NCBI GenBank assembly: GCA_016203375.1
Contig: JACQMX010000111.1
Span: forward strand, 1-10,954
Length of the DNA: 10,954 nucleotides
DNA from: Candidatus Woesearchaeota archaeon
GTDB taxonomy: Archaea; Nanobdellota; Nanobdellia; Woesearchaeales; UBA12501
Direction of reading: 5' to 3'
Of this stretch, positions 1 to 6,737 are shown piece after piece. Numbering within the stretch: the stretch's first letter is position 1; each line of letters begins with the position of its first letter. The translations under genes and the position numbers were made by a program. Under the pieces are notes generated by a model. That model ran no database searches. It had not been told where the DNA came from and saw only the letters and a list, made by a program, of their open reading frames with translations.

Positions 1-357
1 AATGTGCTCGCCACACAATATGCCGGTGAGTTTATACTTCTCTAGTCGTTTTGTGATTTTGAGCTTGAACTTGTTGCACAAGAGCAAGTCTCTATCCTTC
101 AGGAAGATAAGTTCTTCAAGGAACTCATATAACAGATTATCAATCTTTGGTTGTTCAATCGTTAGGTTTTGTTTGATGCTTGGCTTGATCGTTTGAAGGT
201 CAACCATAACCTCTTCTGTTGCCAAGCCAGCATTGGTGAACAATTCTTCCAATGTCTTGCCAGTGGCTTCAAAGCACACATCTGCAGTAGCCACATCAGG
301 AAGGTATCGGTAGCCTTTCTGCGTATCACCTTTACCTTTTTGGCCTTTTGCTGGCAT
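1..357 (-). CDS. Archease, C-terminus cut by window edge
   Basis: Archease is the small metal-binding partner that promotes guanylylation and turnover of the RNA ligase RtcB in tRNA splicing and RNA repair. The 119 visible residues contain YRYLPDVATADVCFEATGKT (residues 16-35), matching the family's opening strand and its ADV-x-F-x-A-x-G core with conserved Asp26. A helix follows, ending EEVMVDL (48-54), then YEFLEELIFLKD (77-88), the hallmark LLYxWLEELLFL segment. The family is about 140 residues, so roughly 20 are missing, including the last conserved acidic residue. The His normally before TAD (HTAD) is Ala here. The start ATG at 355-357 is 21 bases after the stop of the preceding thioredoxin-fold gene, so it is probably last or late in that operon. 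No stop is visible. No RtcB gene is in the window. Identification is by motif recognition. Confidence 0.88.
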   Translation of the reverse strand, partial: MPAKGQKGKGDTQKGYRYLPDVATADVCFEATGKTLEELFTNAGLATEEVMVDLQTIKPSIKQNLTIEQPKIDNLLYEFLEELIFLKDRDLLLCNKFKLKITKRLEKYKLTGILCGEHI

Positions 358-378
358 TAGGGTGTTTAAGGAAGATCC

Positions 379-2091
379 CTATTTAAAGCTTTTGAGGCTT
401 TGGAGCAGTTCTACCTCATCTTGTATTGGAGAACTGCATGTCTTGCCAGCGCAAAGGAAGGCAACCGGCAGCGTGTTTGCAGGATATCTTGCTTCCGTTA
501 TTCGCTTCTTGTCCTTTTCCACATCAAGAAGGATAACTGATTTGCGCGGATCAAACACCATCAGGCATGATTGCCGTAATCTCTTTGTCTTTTGTTCTGC
601 AGTTTTTCCTAGAATAACAATTTTTATTGGACGCAAGAAGTGATCAACGGCAACAGCGTAGTTTGCGGCAAAATGGCCATACGCTTCAAACGCGCCGCTT
701 AAGCCAAGCAAAATTGTTTCCGCAATTTTATGGTATCTATCATTCTCCGTAAGCACGGCCAGGCTTGTAAACGCATGTGCAGCCGCAGCATTATCTTCTA
801 GCGGACGTTGTTTGTTCGTCAGCTCTCCAAAATCATCCGCTTGTGGAACACGATCATGAAGGCCATATTTATCTACAAGATTCTTTGCGATAAATGCAGC
901 AAGCTTTTCCGCATAGGTGAGGTATTGCGTGTCTGCGGTGTGCTCATACGCCTCAATGCACGCGCGCATGCACCAAACATTGTCTGCCGCAATTCCTTGG
1001 ACATCTGCTTTGTTATCCTTACTGTCGTGATAATGATACATTCCTTCTTTGTCTTTGAAAAGAGTTTTCAGCAAAAACTGGAGGCTCTTGAGCGCAACAT
1101 CCAGATATTTTGGTTCTTCAAGCACGGCCGCCGCGCGCAAGTATGCGATAATCATCTGGCTGTTGTTATCTGTATAAACTGTCTTGTCAATGTACGGCAC
1201 TTTTCGCTTTTTCCGCTCTGCAAGCGGCAATTTATAATACTCTTCATCTGCATCTTGACTGCCATAAAAATTACTATGCTCCTTATCATATAAAGAAGCA
1301 TCGACATAATCAATAATTCGCCGCGCAATGCGTTTGTATTCATTATTCCCTATTACGGAATAAGCATCGAGATAATTGAGAAGCAGGCCGGCGTTCGTGT
1401 CAAGCATTTTTTCGTAGTGCGGCGTTCTCCAGTCGCGCGTTACTGAATACCGATAGAAGCCACCTTCAGCATCATCGAGAAGGCGCTTCATATTGTCCAG
1501 TGTTAAGGTAACCATGTCCAGATAACGCTGCTCTCCTGTTTTTGCATAGTTTAGTAAGAGCAGGGTTACTGCGCCAGGCGCAGGAAATTTTGGTTCCCGT
1601 CCAAAGCCACCCATCTCGGTGTCAAAACTCTGGGTAAGAACACTTGTTACGAACGGAGCAATGTTTTCATCGAGCTTTTCCATTCCCAGCTCTGGAGGTT
1701 TATGCTCTTGTGGAGGAGCGAGTTGTAATTGATCATACTTTGTTTTATAGAGTTGTTTAATCTGCTCAAGCATGTTTTCTAGCTGTTTTGGGGGAACGTA
1801 CGTTGTGCCAGTGAGCACATGGCCTTTCTCATTGAGAATCGCGATGGTGGGGTAGCCGCCAAAGTTGTATCTGTCTCGAATGTCAGGACGTTTGTCAATA
1901 TCGACGCGCACCGGGATAAATTTCCCATTAACAAGCTTGATAACGTCAGGATCAGAGAATGATGTCTTGTCCATCACATGACACCAATGGCACCAGACCG
2001 CGCTTAGATCGAGAAAAACTGGCTTTTTTTCTTTCTTGGCGTCCTCGAAGGCCTTCTTGCTCCAAGGACGCCACGTGATTCCTGGTTCCAT
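379..2091 (-). CDS. Thioredoxin-fold DUF255 / YyaL (SPATA20-like) protein
   Basis: A 570-residue protein of the family with an N-terminal thioredoxin-like domain (Thioredox_DsbH, formerly DUF255) and a C-terminal alpha/alpha toroid like N-acylglucosamine 2-epimerases. The signature is VWCHWCHVMD (residues 32-41), with CxxC at 34-37, and GGYPTI with the expected cis-proline at 81. Further family marks are GGFGREPKFP (161-170), GGFYRYSV then PHYEKML (210-230), and a terminal segment with Cys547 and Cys552 before the final helix. Bacterial relatives are nearer 680 residues; this one lacks the usual first 15 or so residues and is more compact later. The family's biochemical role is not established; a redox function is suggested by CxxC only. 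No signal peptide is seen, so it is probably cytoplasmic. It starts nine bases after the DUF2203 gene, behind a weak GGTAA, and ends with TAG just before archease. Confidence 0.9.
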   Translation of the reverse strand: MEPGITWRPWSKKAFEDAKKEKKPVFLDLSAVWCHWCHVMDKTSFSDPDVIKLVNGKFIPVRVDIDKRPDIRDRYNFGGYPTIAILNEKGHVLTGTTYVPPKQLENMLEQIKQLYKTKYDQLQLAPPQEHKPPELGMEKLDENIAPFVTSVLTQSFDTEMGGFGREPKFPAPGAVTLLLLNYAKTGEQRYLDMVTLTLDNMKRLLDDAEGGFYRYSVTRDWRTPHYEKMLDTNAGLLLNYLDAYSVIGNNEYKRIARRIIDYVDASLYDKEHSNFYGSQDADEEYYKLPLAERKKRKVPYIDKTVYTDNNSQMIIAYLRAAAVLEEPKYLDVALKSLQFLLKTLFKDKEGMYHYHDSKDNKADVQGIAADNVWCMRACIEAYEHTADTQYLTYAEKLAAFIAKNLVDKYGLHDRVPQADDFGELTNKQRPLEDNAAAAHAFTSLAVLTENDRYHKIAETILLGLSGAFEAYGHFAANYAVAVDHFLRPIKIVILGKTAEQKTKRLRQSCLMVFDPRKSVILLDVEKDKKRITEARYPANTLPVAFLCAGKTCSSPIQDEVELLQSLKSFK

Positions 2092-2100
2092 AAAATTACC

Positions 2101-2526
2101 TTATTGCTCTTCTATCTGATCCTTTCTTCTCTGCGTCAATAGCCAAATGGGCTTTCTCCCAGAAAATCCAGAATTCAGCTCATGCCAATGCTTGATCTCA
2201 TTCTCACCAAGCTTCCAGCACAAGAAAACTTCTCTTCCATCATGATACGCGAGAAAATCAAGAAGACCAAGGTCAAGATCTTTTACAACGCACCCCATGC
2301 CTTCAAGCTTTTCCAGGTGCTTGTAGAACTCGTACGATAGTTTATGATAACGCCTATTGAAGTGCGTGCTGTTCTGGAAGTGATCAAAGCCACAGTTCTT
2401 GCAACTTATCTCTATAGAATCGAGAACATCAAGGGAGTTTTTCAGCCGTTTGAGACGCCGCACGTACTTTTCCACCACGGGAATTTGCTGTTGAGCCTGC
2501 TCAAGGGTGTAGTACTTTCGCAGCAT
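2101..2526 (-). CDS. DUF2203 family protein
   Basis: A 141-residue protein of the uncharacterised DUF2203 family. It opens with YYTLEQAQQQIPVVEKYVRR (residues 5-24), the family's amphipathic helix, continues through a helical middle, and ends in the diagnostic block VKDLDLGLLDF (81-91), DGREVFLCWKLGE (96-108), IKHWHEL (111-117) and GFSGRKP (120-126). A C-x2-C pair at 42-45 is an addition I do not associate with the family. The start is fixed by a strong AGGAGGT ribosome binding site seven bases before ATG 2524-2526. A TATA-like ATATTTATAC lies at 2581-2590 on the minus strand, so this is the first gene of the unit with the thioredoxin-fold gene and archease. The function is unknown and the neighbours do not settle it. 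Confidence 0.85.
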   Translation of the reverse strand: MLRKYYTLEQAQQQIPVVEKYVRRLKRLKNSLDVLDSIEISCKNCGFDHFQNSTHFNRRYHKLSYEFYKHLEKLEGMGCVVKDLDLGLLDFLAYHDGREVFLCWKLGENEIKHWHELNSGFSGRKPIWLLTQRRKDQIEEQ

Positions 2527-2533
2527 TGGCGTA

Positions 2534-2540
2534 CCTCCTC
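2534..2540 (-). promoter_or_regulatory. Strong ribosome binding site for the DUF2203 gene
   Basis: On the minus strand the sequence AGGAGGT precedes ATG 2526 by seven bases. It matches the archaeal anti-Shine-Dalgarno end of 16S rRNA and fixes the start of the DUF2203 gene. Confidence 0.75.
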
Positions 2541-2580
2541 TTTGTTTTTGCCAATTTCTGTAATAAGTATGGATGAACGA

Positions 2581-2590
2581 GTATAAATAT
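2581..2590 (-). promoter_or_regulatory. TATA box for the DUF2203 unit
   Basis: Read on the minus strand, ATATTTATAC is a good archaeal TATA match. A start of transcription about 25 bases downstream would fall near 2559 and give a leader of roughly 33 bases, enough to hold the AGGAGGT ribosome binding site before ATG 2526. A short AT-rich palindrome, TTGAATA-ca-TATTCAA at 2611-2626, lies just upstream and could be an operator; that is speculation. Confidence 0.5.
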
Positions 2591-2629
2591 GTTGCGGAAA
2601 ATTTGCGAATTTGAATACATATTCAAAAG

Positions 2630-2686
2630 AAAATAAAATTTTATCATAATGAAAATCGCTCTTCACAATATCGAAGGCGATTTTCA
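2630..2686 (-). terminator. Hairpin plus T-runs after the ligase gene
   Basis: On the minus strand, just past the ligase stop at 2705, a ten-base perfect inverted repeat (TGAAAATCGC at 2650-2659 with GCGATTTTCA at 2677-2686) extends inward by four more pairs across one bulge. It is followed by ATTATGATAAAATTTTATTT and more T-rich sequence. Hairpin followed by T-runs fits a terminator that ends the polX-ligase unit before the DUF2203 promoter begins. Archaeal termination depends mainly on T-runs, so the hairpin could have another role. Confidence 0.45.
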
Positions 2687-2704
2687 ACCACTTCCTTACT
2701 CACC

Positions 2705-3220
2705 TTACTTCCTCTTTCCCATCCGCACAATCTCCTTAACCGTCGTTGCTTGCTCAGCCTTTTTATCATCCCGTATGCGTACTAATCGCGGAAACCGCAG
2801 CGCATACCCTTGTCCGTGCTCCATGCCGCACGTATGATTTGGGCTTTTGGTAAACTCTGCGCCAACAATCTCTACAATTATTCCTGGCGAAAACCAGACA
2901 TCTGGCTTCATGGCTTCTGCAACAACAATATTCTTTGGGCAGGATGATACTTTCCATTTTGATAACTTTTTCGGCAGCGCGGCAAGCTGTGCATCAGTAA
3001 ATCCAGAACCGAGTTTGCACACGGTTTCATATCTTTCTTGTTTTGGATTATAGGCAGCGCAAAGTAATGCGCCATACGCTCCTGCGCGCTTCCCTCTGCC
3101 GGAGAACGCTCCAACAACAACGAGATCAATAGTCTCACGCATTTCTTTAACGTACTCTTTCTTCCATTTAATCCACAACCGGCACGTGCGCCTGCACGAT
3201 AGATGGAATCCTTCTCGCAC
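2705..3220 (-). CDS. lig: DNA ligase, C-terminal part in shifted frame
   Basis: This frame carries the end of the archaeal ATP-dependent DNA ligase. Homology begins at 3181 with RLWIKWKKEY, motif V of the nucleotidyltransferase core, whose lysines contact the nucleotide. It continues through the OB-fold: IDLVVVGAFSGRGKRAG, YGALLCAAYN and CKLGSGFTD. It ends with IVEIVGAEFTKSP and LRFPRLVRIRDDKKAEQATT, the usual C-terminus. The residues from the nominal ATG at 3220 to 3182 are not ligase-like, so that ATG is almost certainly not a natural start. Joined to the upstream part by one added base, the gene is one intact ligase of about 570 residues. Alone, this piece has the OB-fold but no adenylation lysine and would be inactive. 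See the upstream fragment and the frameshift finding. Confidence 0.88.
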   Translation of the reverse strand: MREGFHLSCRRTCRLWIKWKKEYVKEMRETIDLVVVGAFSGRGKRAGAYGALLCAAYNPKQERYETVCKLGSGFTDAQLAALPKKLSKWKVSSCPKNIVVAEAMKPDVWFSPGIIVEIVGAEFTKSPNHTCGMEHGQGYALRFPRLVRIRDDKKAEQATTVKEIVRMGKRK

Positions 3221-4416
3221 GATTTTGCAAGGATGCCTTCGCAGCCACGCTTTAGAGATTTCTGGAAAAAGTCGCTGACATCATCTATAGTTGTAGTTAT
3301 GATCTGGCGAGCAAGCTGAAGAGATGCTGTTGGCTTAATGATTCTTTCCAACGCTTTGCGTCTATTTGGATAAGAGGCATGCAAGTACGATTTTCCATTA
3401 AGGTAAAGCAGGTCAAAAAGATAAAAGCAGATTGGAATCTTTTTGACATACGCCTCAACATCATATTTTCTACGGCGTTGCATTAATATTTGGAATGGCA
3501 GCAGATTGCCATTCTTGTCTACTGGCACAACTTCTCCTTCAATAACAAAACTCTTGCCGCTGGCCTGTTTTCTGATAACTTGGACAACATCAGGGAACTG
3601 GTTGGTGATGTTTTCTAATCGCCGCGAAAATAAAAAAATCTTTTCCCCTTGCCTATGCACCTGAATACGCTCGCCATCATATTTCTCTTCAGCAGCGATG
3701 TGCTTCATGCGCTCGGTAATCTCTTCTAAATGCTTAACACGCTGCGCGAGCATCATCTGGATTGGCCTGCCAACGACAATATCCACTTTCCGCACACCGG
3801 GAAGGCCATGCTTTGCAATGGCTTCTGCAACGATGCTGATATCTGGGCAGATATTGTACGCCTGCTCAAGCTCTTTTCGCGCTTCTTTGTTTCCAGTATA
3901 CGCTATGGCAAGGCTGTCAAGCAAGGTCATGGTTCCTGCACCAAGGCGGAGCTTGCCCACACAGATGCGCGCGATATATTTGGCTTCTTGTGGCGAGGCT
4001 TTCTTGAGCAAGCTTGCGAGCGTGTAAATCTTCTTCTCTTGGCTTCCGCTGCCAGTAAAGCCCGCTATCTGATGCAGCGTTGTGAATACATCCTTTACAC
4101 TTAATGCGCCTTTTGCCTTGCCAACAAGCGCTTCAGCAACAAGGCCTACATCACCTTTTTTCTTTGAGGCCGCCTCAACTGTTTTATCATCCTTGCCTAT
4201 TGCTGCAGCAATCGCGCGGATGACCATCTTATCTGCCATGCCAATAAGCACGTCTTCAAACTCTGACGCGATCTCTCCCCTAAGGAGATGTGCCACAGCA
4301 GAAACATCTGCGGCAGGAACTTTCTTGAAGAAGGAGGAAAGTATCTCACGCATCTTTGTGCCGGAGCGTATCGCTTCCAGCTGCGCAAAGGTGTTGGCGA
4401 GAGCGGCGAATTGCAT
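2908..4416 (-). CDS. lig: ATP-dependent DNA ligase, N-terminal and adenylation part (frameshifted)
   Basis: Seals 3'-OH/5'-phosphate nicks using an enzyme-AMP intermediate. The N-terminal DNA-binding domain begins MQFAALANTFAQLEAI, typical of archaeal ligases, which is why I start at ATG 4416 and not the longer in-frame ATG 4479 that would overlap polX. Numbered from 4479, the adenylation motif is KYDGER with Lys266 as nucleotide acceptor, then FLFSRRLENIT (motif III), EGEVV (314-318), FYLFDLLYLNG (motif IIIa) and CEGILAKS (motif IV, 413-420). Ligase homology stops at about 3182; the remaining frame to 2908 is nonsense sequence. Motif V and the OB-fold continue in another frame from 3181. Adding one base near 3182-3183 gives 570 residues ending at 2705, the normal family length. 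It follows polX by 34 bases, so the two probably share a message. Either a sequence error or a recent mutation explains the break. Confidence 0.9.
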   Translation of the reverse strand: MQFAALANTFAQLEAIRSGTKMREILSSFFKKVPAADVSAVAHLLRGEIASEFEDVLIGMADKMVIRAIAAAIGKDDKTVEAASKKKGDVGLVAEALVGKAKGALSVKDVFTTLHQIAGFTGSGSQEKKIYTLASLLKKASPQEAKYIARICVGKLRLGAGTMTLLDSLAIAYTGNKEARKELEQAYNICPDISIVAEAIAKHGLPGVRKVDIVVGRPIQMMLAQRVKHLEEITERMKHIAAEEKYDGERIQVHRQGEKIFLFSRRLENITNQFPDVVQVIRKQASGKSFVIEGEVVPVDKNGNLLPFQILMQRRRKYDVEAYVKKIPICFYLFDLLYLNGKSYLHASYPNRRKALERIIKPTASLQLARQIITTTIDDVSDFFQKSLKRGCEGILAKSCEKDSIYRAGARAGCGLNGRKSTLKKCVRLLISLLLERSPAEGSAQERMAHYFALPIIQNKKDMKPCANSVLDLLMHSLPRCRKSYQNGKYHPAQRILLLQKP

Positions 4417-4450
4417 TTTTTCAGTAGGGTGTTTTGCTATTTTAACCTTC

Positions 4451-6169
4451 TTATTTTTTGAGCTTAAGGAATTTATCAAGCGGTAAACAGTTCGCGATGT
4501 CTTTCTTCGTTGCCCATCCGCGCCTAGCGGTCATGAGGCCTAGGCTAATAAATCGGAGTTGATTAACATCATGCGCGTCAGAGTCTATGACTAATGTTAC
4601 TCCTGCATCAATTGCGGCGCGAATGTGCACATCTTTAAGATCCAGTCGAGGCGGCTGAGAGTCTATCTCTAGGAAAGTTCCGGTCTTCTTCGCCATCTGG
4701 AAGACTGCTTTCATGTCTACATCATAAGGTTCACGTTTGCCCATCAGTCTCCCGCTTGGATGGCCGATGACGCGCACATAAGGATTCTCCATGGCTTTGC
4801 AGATTCTCCTTGTCATCTTGTCGCGCGGCATCTTGAAGGCAGAGTGCACGCTGCCAATCACCCAATCAAGGCGCTTGAGGATTTTATCCGAATAATCCAT
4901 ACTACCATTTGGCAAAATATCCACCTCGCTGCCAGCGAGGATGGTGATGTCCTTATACTTCTTCTGCAATTTCTCAATCTCTGCAAGCTGCTTCACCAAT
5001 CGTTTCTCCGTCATGCCATGCGCGATGTGGACGCTTGGACTGTGATCAGTTATAGCGATGTACTCATAGCCGCGCGCTATGGCCGCTTTGATCATTTCTT
5101 CAGTGCTATTATTGCCGTCGCTGTATGTCGTGTGCATGTGGAGGTCTCCTTTGAGGTCTTTTTCCTCAACAAGCACGGGCAGCTTTCCTTGCCTCGCAGC
5201 TTCGATTTCGCCAGCATTCTCCCGCAGTTCAGGAGGAATGTACGGTAAGCCAAGTTTTTTGTACACCTCTTCCTCGGTACGGCCAGCGACAAAGGCGTTT
5301 GTCTTGCGATTAAATAAGCCATACTCAGAAAGCTTAAAGCCTTTCTTGATCGCGATCTCGCGCAGAACAATATTGTGCTCTTTGCTGCCAGTAAAATAGT
5401 TCAACGCTGCGCCATAACTCTTTTCCTCAAGAACGCGGCAGTCAACCTGAAGATTGTTCTTCAGCAAGATGCTTGACTTGGTTGGACCTTGCGCCATGAT
5501 GCGCTTTACATCAGGTAAGTGGGTAAAGCGCTCCATAATTGGCTTTGGATCTTTTGCCGTTACCAGAATATCAATATCTCCGATGGTTTCTTTCCTTCTC
5601 CGTACGGAACCAGCAACCTCAATATTTCCAATGCCTTTCACTTGCTTGATTTGCATAATTAAGGCTTCAGCAATCGGTAAAGCAGTACCTAAGAGCGTGC
5701 GCGCTGTTCCTTGGGCAAAAAGCTCTAAGCCCTTTGCGATATTCTCTTCACTTTTTGCGCCAAAGCCAGACAATTTTGCCAACTTATGCGCGGCAATGGC
5801 TTTTTTTAGATCCTCTATATTGTTGATGCCGAGCTTCTTGTGCAATAACTCCGCGTGCTTCGGTCCAAGCCCAGGAATATCGATAAGGATACTCAGATGG
5901 CGCGGGATTTTTTTCTTGAGCTCATCATATTCCTTAATGCGTTTTGTAGTGAGGTACTCAACAATTTTAGCGGCAAGGCCTTCGCCAACGCCAGAAATTT
6001 CCTTTAAACCCTCAACTCCTTTCTTCTTGAAGACATCTGCCACATCTTCTGGCAAGCTCTCAATCGCACGAGCAGCCTTCCGGTATGCAGCAGGCTTCCA
6101 TTGGACGTGCTGCATTTCGAGGATGTCAGCTATTTCGTAGAAGATTTTGGCGAGGTCGGAGTTGAGCAT
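4451..6169 (-). CDS. polX: DNA polymerase X with PHP domain
   Basis: A 572-residue X-family DNA polymerase of the prokaryotic PolX type, which fills short gaps in base-excision repair and, through its PHP domain, removes 3' ends or blocks. In order: helix-hairpin-helix region (1-75, with EISGVGEGLAAKI), a second one (IDIPGLGPKHAELLHKKLGI, 96-115), then the palm with GSVRRRKETIGDIDILV (187-203), whose Asp198 and Asp200 plus Asp243 would bind the catalytic metals. NYFTGSKEHNIVLR and SEYGLF complete the polymerase fold. The PHP domain starts DLHMHTTYSDG (342-352) and keeps the other metal ligands: DH 375-376, Glu415, His442, His470, Asp529 and His533. All catalytic residues are present and the length is typical. 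ATG 6169 lies 25 bases below a TATA-like element, so the message is probably leaderless. The ligase gene follows directly. Confidence 0.95.
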   Translation of the reverse strand: MLNSDLAKIFYEIADILEMQHVQWKPAAYRKAARAIESLPEDVADVFKKKGVEGLKEISGVGEGLAAKIVEYLTTKRIKEYDELKKKIPRHLSILIDIPGLGPKHAELLHKKLGINNIEDLKKAIAAHKLAKLSGFGAKSEENIAKGLELFAQGTARTLLGTALPIAEALIMQIKQVKGIGNIEVAGSVRRRKETIGDIDILVTAKDPKPIMERFTHLPDVKRIMAQGPTKSSILLKNNLQVDCRVLEEKSYGAALNYFTGSKEHNIVLREIAIKKGFKLSEYGLFNRKTNAFVAGRTEEEVYKKLGLPYIPPELRENAGEIEAARQGKLPVLVEEKDLKGDLHMHTTYSDGNNSTEEMIKAAIARGYEYIAITDHSPSVHIAHGMTEKRLVKQLAEIEKLQKKYKDITILAGSEVDILPNGSMDYSDKILKRLDWVIGSVHSAFKMPRDKMTRRICKAMENPYVRVIGHPSGRLMGKREPYDVDMKAVFQMAKKTGTFLEIDSQPPRLDLKDVHIRAAIDAGVTLVIDSDAHDVNQLRFISLGLMTARRGWATKKDIANCLPLDKFLKLKK

Positions 6170-6189
6170 AATGGTGTATTGGAATACAA

Positions 6190-6198
6190 GTTTTTAAG
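6190..6198 (-). promoter_or_regulatory. TATA-like element for polX
   Basis: On the minus strand CTTAAAAAC is centred about 25 bases upstream of ATG 6169, the distance at which archaeal transcription would begin at or next to the start codon. No ribosome binding site precedes the ATG, consistent with leaderless initiation. Confidence 0.4.
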
Positions 6199-6245
6199 CG
6201 TTGCGATGGAATTGCCCAATTTTGCGATCCTTGCTACAGCTTTTG

Positions 6246-6293
6246 GATGGTGGTGCTTCTCATGGCATAAAGAGCACCACATCAAAGGCTCTA
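6246..6293. repeat. Imperfect inverted repeat between polX and the zinc-ribbon gene
   Basis: GTGGTGCT at 6250-6257 is the exact complement of AGCACCAC at 6283-6290. The stem extends outward by GAT/ATC across one bulged base, and inward by two more pairs with a second bulge. It lies in the 200-base region between the two divergent genes, upstream of the plus-strand TATA box. It could be an operator or a remnant; nothing else in the region is recognisable apart from the two promoters. Confidence 0.4.
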
Positions 6294-6339
6294 TCCATAA
6301 AGTCTGGCTAGCCAATAAAAAGTTTATAGTTGGTCAACA

Positions 6340-6347
6340 TTTATATA
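6340..6347 (+). promoter_or_regulatory. TATA box for the zinc-ribbon gene
   Basis: TTTATATA is a near-consensus archaeal TATA box. Its centre is about 27 bases before GTG 6371, so transcription should start at the first base of the gene. This decides the start in favour of GTG 6371 over the upstream in-frame ATG 6206, which would lie before the promoter. Confidence 0.6.
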
Positions 6348-6370
6348 CCTCTTCTTACATTATTTTTCCT

Positions 6371-6694
6371 GTGGGTTTTCGAGGTAAAAAAATTTACGGC
6401 GAATCTCAACTGCGCCGCTGTCCGTTCTGCAGCAATCAGGCCACTATCAAGAATCCGCAAGGTATTGAAGTATGTACCCGCCATACCTCTACCAAATTAC
6501 AAGAAATTCGTTGTCCTTGTGGATTAGTTCTCGAACCCCGCTCCGGCAAATTTGGTTCCTACTTCCATTGTGATCGCTGTGGCAACATTAGCGCCAGGAA
6601 AGGGATGGAATTGATGACTACTCCCACAACATCAGAATCACCCAGGGTTCCAAAAGAAATTACAATTACATCCAGAGATGTTGATTATGATTGA
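6371..6694 (+). CDS. Small double zinc-ribbon protein (topoisomerase-like C4 ribbon)
   Basis: The only plus-strand gene, 107 residues, divergent from polX and convergent with the phosphoesterase gene. Two metal sites are visible: CPFC at 17-20 with CTRH at 35-38, and CPC at 48-50 with CDRC at 67-70. The second ribbon, GLVLEPRSGKFGSYFHCDRC, resembles the C-terminal C4 zinc fingers of type IA topoisomerases, which have a basic R-x-G-x-[FY]-G-x-[FY] stretch before the last cysteines and bind single-stranded DNA. The tail after residue 75 is polar and looks unstructured. No catalytic domain is present, so a nucleic-acid-binding or adaptor role is inferred only. The GTG start is chosen because the TATA box at 6340-6347 places the transcription start there; a longer frame to ATG 6206 exists but adds unconvincing sequence. 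I do not recognise a named family. Confidence 0.65.
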   Translation: MGFRGKKIYGESQLRRCPFCSNQATIKNPQGIEVCTRHTSTKLQEIRCPCGLVLEPRSGKFGSYFHCDRCGNISARKGMELMTTPTTSESPRVPKEITITSRDVDYD

Positions 6695-6737
6695 GCTTCC
6701 GGACAGAGTTGGTCTGCTGTTATAATCAATTGAGTGT

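Noticed and set aside
1..360. Two plus-strand open frames of about 64 residues
   Set aside because: The minus strand encodes an archease with clear family motifs across the same stretch; the plus-strand products show no family features.
3182..3189. Programmed ribosomal frameshift in the ligase
   Set aside because: There is no slippery heptamer and no clear downstream stimulatory structure; a missing base is simpler.
4417..4479. Longer ligase start at ATG 4479
   Set aside because: It overlaps the end of polX and adds about 21 basic residues before the usual archaeal ligase N-terminus; ATG 4416 fits the family.
5454..6140. Long plus-strand open frame of 228 residues
   Set aside because: It is antisense to polX, whose protein has every family motif; the antisense product is low-complexity in Ser and Phe, as expected of a shadow frame.
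6206..6370. N-terminal extension of the plus-strand zinc-ribbon gene to ATG 6206
   Set aside because: It would place the start upstream of the TATA box at 6340 and add hydrophobic and aromatic sequence with no resemblance to the ribbon domain.
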